Part shown: piece after piece, positions 43,409 through 45,539 of the stretch
Position numbering within the stretch: the first letter of the stretch is position 1
Layout: every line of letters begins with the position of its first letter
Assembly (NCBI GenBank): GCA_964507245.1
Contig: CAZDQC010000014.1
Coordinates: 1 to 45,539, forward strand
DNA: 45,539 bases
From: GCA-2731375 sp964507245
GTDB taxonomy: Bacteria; Pseudomonadota; Alphaproteobacteria; GCA-2731375
Direction of reading: 5' to 3'
Translations under genes and position numbers: made by a program
The notes under the pieces: generated by a model
Told to the model about the DNA's origin: nothing
The model's database searches: none
Seen by the model: the letters and a program-made list of their open reading frames with translations, nothing else

Positions 43409-44551
43409 ATGGCTGGCATTGAAAGAACATTATTCAAAGACGATCATGACATCTTCCGCGGCACTGTTCGCCGATTTGTTGAGGACGAAATAGCGCCATT
43501 TCACGCGGAATGGGAAAAAGTCGGCAAGATCAGCCGGGAAGCATGGGCCAAAGCCGGCGAACTGGGCTTGCTCTGCGCCTCCATGCCGGAGGAATACGGT
43601 GGCGGCGGCGTGGACCGCACCTTCAGCATCATCCTGATGGAAGAACTGGCCCGCGCCGGCGCCTCAGGCCCCGGTTTCGGCTTACATTCAGAAATCGTTG
43701 CGCCGTATATCAATCGCTATGGCTCGACGGAGCAGAAAGAAAAATACCTACCAAAAATGGCGAAGGGTGAGATCATCGGGGCCATCGCAATGACGGAACC
43801 CGGGGCAGGTAGTGACCTCCAGGGCGTGCGAACCACCGCCATCAAGAAAGGTAACGAGTTGGTCATCAACGGCTCAAAAACCTTTATTACCAACGGCGCC
43901 ATGGCCGACGTAGTCATCGTGGTCTGCAAGACCGACCCAGAGGCCGGCGCCAAAGGCACCTCCCTGGTTCTCGTGGAGGCGGATACAGAGGGATTTCATA
44001 AGGGGCGCAATTTGGAAAAAATTGGCATGAAGGCACAGGACACCTCAGAATTGTTCTTCAACGAAGCACGCGTCCCTATGACCAACATGCTGGGTGAAGA
44101 AGGCAAGGGCTTTGTCTATCTGATGCAAGAATTGGCCTGGGAACGACTACAGGTTTCAGTCTCCGCTGTCGCTAGCATGGAGGCGGCATTAGAATGGACG
44201 ATCGACTATGCCAAAGAACGCATGGCCTTTGGCGAACCAATCATTAACTTGCAAAATACCCAGTTCAAGCTGGCGGAAGCCAAGACCGAAGTGACCGTGG
44301 CTCGCACCTTCGTGGACAAATTGATAAGCCTCATGCTGGAGGACAAACTGGATGCCGAAACCGCTGCAATGGCGAAATGGTGGACCTCAGATCTACAGGG
44401 CAAGGTGATCGACGAATGCCTGCAACTGCACGGTGGTTATGGCTACATGTGGGAGTTTCCCATTGCTCGCGCGTGGGCTGATGCAAGGGTGCAACGCATT
44501 TATGCTGGCAGTAACGAGATCATGAAAGTAATTATTGGCCGGGGATTGTAG
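43409..44551 (+). CDS. Acyl-CoA dehydrogenase (long-chain/isovaleryl-like active site)
   Basis: A 380-aa FAD enzyme that forms the 2,3-double bond of acyl-CoA. 'AMTEPGAGSDL' and 'TFITNG' are typical. Near the C-terminus, where medium-chain enzymes carry the catalytic Glu in 'YEGT', this protein has Ala ('IYAGSNEIMK'). A Glu lies instead in the other known position, Glu245 in 'QELAWERLQVS', as in long-chain and isovaleryl-CoA dehydrogenases. AGGAGAGG lies before the ATG. It forms an operon with fadH. The chain preference is inferred. Confidence 0.93.
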   Translation: MAGIERTLFKDDHDIFRGTVRRFVEDEIAPFHAEWEKVGKISREAWAKAGELGLLCASMPEEYGGGGVDRTFSIILMEELARAGASGPGFGLHSEIVAPYINRYGSTEQKEKYLPKMAKGEIIGAIAMTEPGAGSDLQGVRTTAIKKGNELVINGSKTFITNGAMADVVIVVCKTDPEAGAKGTSLVLVEADTEGFHKGRNLEKIGMKAQDTSELFFNEARVPMTNMLGEEGKGFVYLMQELAWERLQVSVSAVASMEAALEWTIDYAKERMAFGEPIINLQNTQFKLAEAKTEVTVARTFVDKLISLMLEDKLDAETAAMAKWWTSDLQGKVIDECLQLHGGYGYMWEFPIARAWADARVQRIYAGSNEIMKVIIGRGL

Positions 44552-44819
44552 ACGACTTAACCATTATTGCCGACGATTAGCGAGCCCTTCAGGCGGATTG
44601 GAAACCCAGAATCTAAACAAATTAAAATTTCGTGGATATTTTTGCATAAGAAACCTGCCATTCGTAAAAAAATATACGGTGGACAAAGCTCAATGTATTA
44701 CCTCCGCGAAATTCCATACGTGCGCGGGTGCCGTTTCCCATTGCCGAGCACGGCCCCTGTCTAAATTCCCATTCCATTTGGAAACCTAGGACGCCGGAAG
44801 GCTAGTTATTGTGAGCCAC

Positions 44820-45464
44820 TCATTCTTGCGAGAGTGCCGCTGTTTTTCCAAAAACTTCGTCCCAAGCATGGCGAAGGTGCACATCTACTTTCGTCATGTC
44901 GACGGGTTTCCCCAGGTCAGCCAAAGAAGTGACACCGTGCCCCTGGATACCGCAGGGTACGATACCGCCGTAATGGGACAATTCAGGATCTACATTCAGA
45001 GAAATACCATGGTATGTAATCCAATGGCGCACCCGAACGCCTAAGGCAGCGATTTTGTCCTCCCTACCGTGGCGCGAGTTGATCCAAATACCGACCCGGC
45101 TGTCCCGACGTTCCCCGCGCAGACCAAACCGGTTCAGCGTGGCAATCAACCAATCCTCCAGCATTGACACATAGCGGCGAATATCCAGTTTCCGAGCCTG
45201 CAGATCCAGCATGACATAAGCAACGCGCTGGCCAGGTCCGTGGTATGTATACTGACCGCCACGTCCAGTTTTATAAACAGTTAGCCCACCTGCATCCAGC
45301 AAATCAGCCGAATTGGCCGAGGTGCCGGCCGTATATAGGGGGGGATGCTCCAAAAGCCAGACCAGCTCATCCTTCCCGCCGGCCCGGATGGCGGCAACCC
45401 GGTCCTCCATGGTCCTTACAGCCTGCTGATAGTCGACTAAACTGTCGCTGATGCGCCATTCCAT
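44820..45464 (-). CDS. lipB: Octanoyl-[ACP]:protein octanoyltransferase
   Basis: Moves octanoyl groups from ACP to lipoyl domains, the step before LipA. Motifs are 'TGRGGQYTYHGPGQ' (66-79), the catalytic Lys137 ('EDKIAALGV') and Cys171 ('IVPCGIQGHGVTS'). The ATG at 45464 has GGAG 9 nt upstream and gives 214 aa; a GTG at 45482 is an alternative. It acts on PdhB and PdhC of this window. It is convergent with the acyl-CoA dehydrogenase gene, with 268 nt between them that hold no clear terminator. Confidence 0.96.
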   Translation of the reverse strand: MEWRISDSLVDYQQAVRTMEDRVAAIRAGGKDELVWLLEHPPLYTAGTSANSADLLDAGGLTVYKTGRGGQYTYHGPGQRVAYVMLDLQARKLDIRRYVSMLEDWLIATLNRFGLRGERRDSRVGIWINSRHGREDKIAALGVRVRHWITYHGISLNVDPELSHYGGIVPCGIQGHGVTSLADLGKPVDMTKVDVHLRHAWDEVFGKTAALSQE

Positions 45465-45539
45465 CAAATTCGTCTCCACCACATGCTATATTCACCCTAT
45501 CATAACCATCTATAGACTTAGCTGTTAGGTGTAACCGTC

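Noticed and set aside
1..45539. CRISPR arrays, transposases, prophage or toxin-antitoxin modules
   Set aside because: No regular repeat-spacer pattern and no transposase, integrase or phage proteins were seen. The RatA-like gene sits in a Coq10/lipA context and is not treated as a toxin.

Overview
This window is a stretch of an alphaproteobacterial chromosome, most likely from a Rhodospirillales-like lineage. The clues are the order of its core genes, the IspD-IspF fusion, a pyruvate dehydrogenase E1-beta that carries its own lipoyl domain, and genes for an LPS-bearing outer membrane (bamA, kdsA). A block of exactly 100 N inside tsf shows the sequence is a scaffold, probably a draft or metagenome assembly. 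I see no rRNA, tRNA, CRISPR array, insertion sequence or prophage.

Left part, minus strand (1-9300): the classical block rpsB-tsf-pyrH-frr-uppS-cdsA-dxr-rseP-bamA covers translation factors, UMP kinase, ribosome recycling, undecaprenyl and CDP-diacylglycerol synthesis, the MEP pathway, the site-2 protease and outer-membrane assembly. bamA runs off the left edge. Next come a GMC oxidoreductase and dnaE. dnaE is divergent from a Crp/Fnr-family regulator, and the two appear to share overlapping promoters.

Middle part (16000-28750): a ChaC-like gamma-glutamylcyclotransferase and an enoyl-CoA hydratase are on the minus strand. A plus-strand operon follows: ispDF, pgpA, an LLM-class flavin oxidoreductase, pncC (CinA C-terminal type) and a CPBP intramembrane protease. 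It converges on a minus-strand block of ftsB, pdhA, pdhB, pdhC, lpdA, lipA and a COQ10/RatA-like gene. That block holds the complete pyruvate dehydrogenase complex plus lipoyl synthase. lipB, the transferase that supplies LipA's octanoyl substrate, lies at the far right end of the window.

Right part (28751-45539): eno, kdsA, pyrG, secG and tpiA form the usual alphaproteobacterial backbone (glycolysis, KDO, CTP, secretion). The backbone is interrupted twice. A pair of convergent SDR genes sits between eno and ftsB. A cobalt-type nitrile hydratase (nthA-nthB) sits between tpiA and secG. Beyond tpiA, on the plus strand, are ppiD, a degenerate-motif methyltransferase, a 2,4-dienoyl-CoA reductase (fadH) and an acyl-CoA dehydrogenase.

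Overall this is a core-gene region with small metabolic cargo genes inserted at a few places. I do not see a clear undescribed multi-gene system. The items most worth a second look are the nitrile hydratase insertion without a recognisable activator, the unexplained DNA behind it, the SDR lacking the catalytic tyrosine, and several palindromic or overlapping promoter regions.
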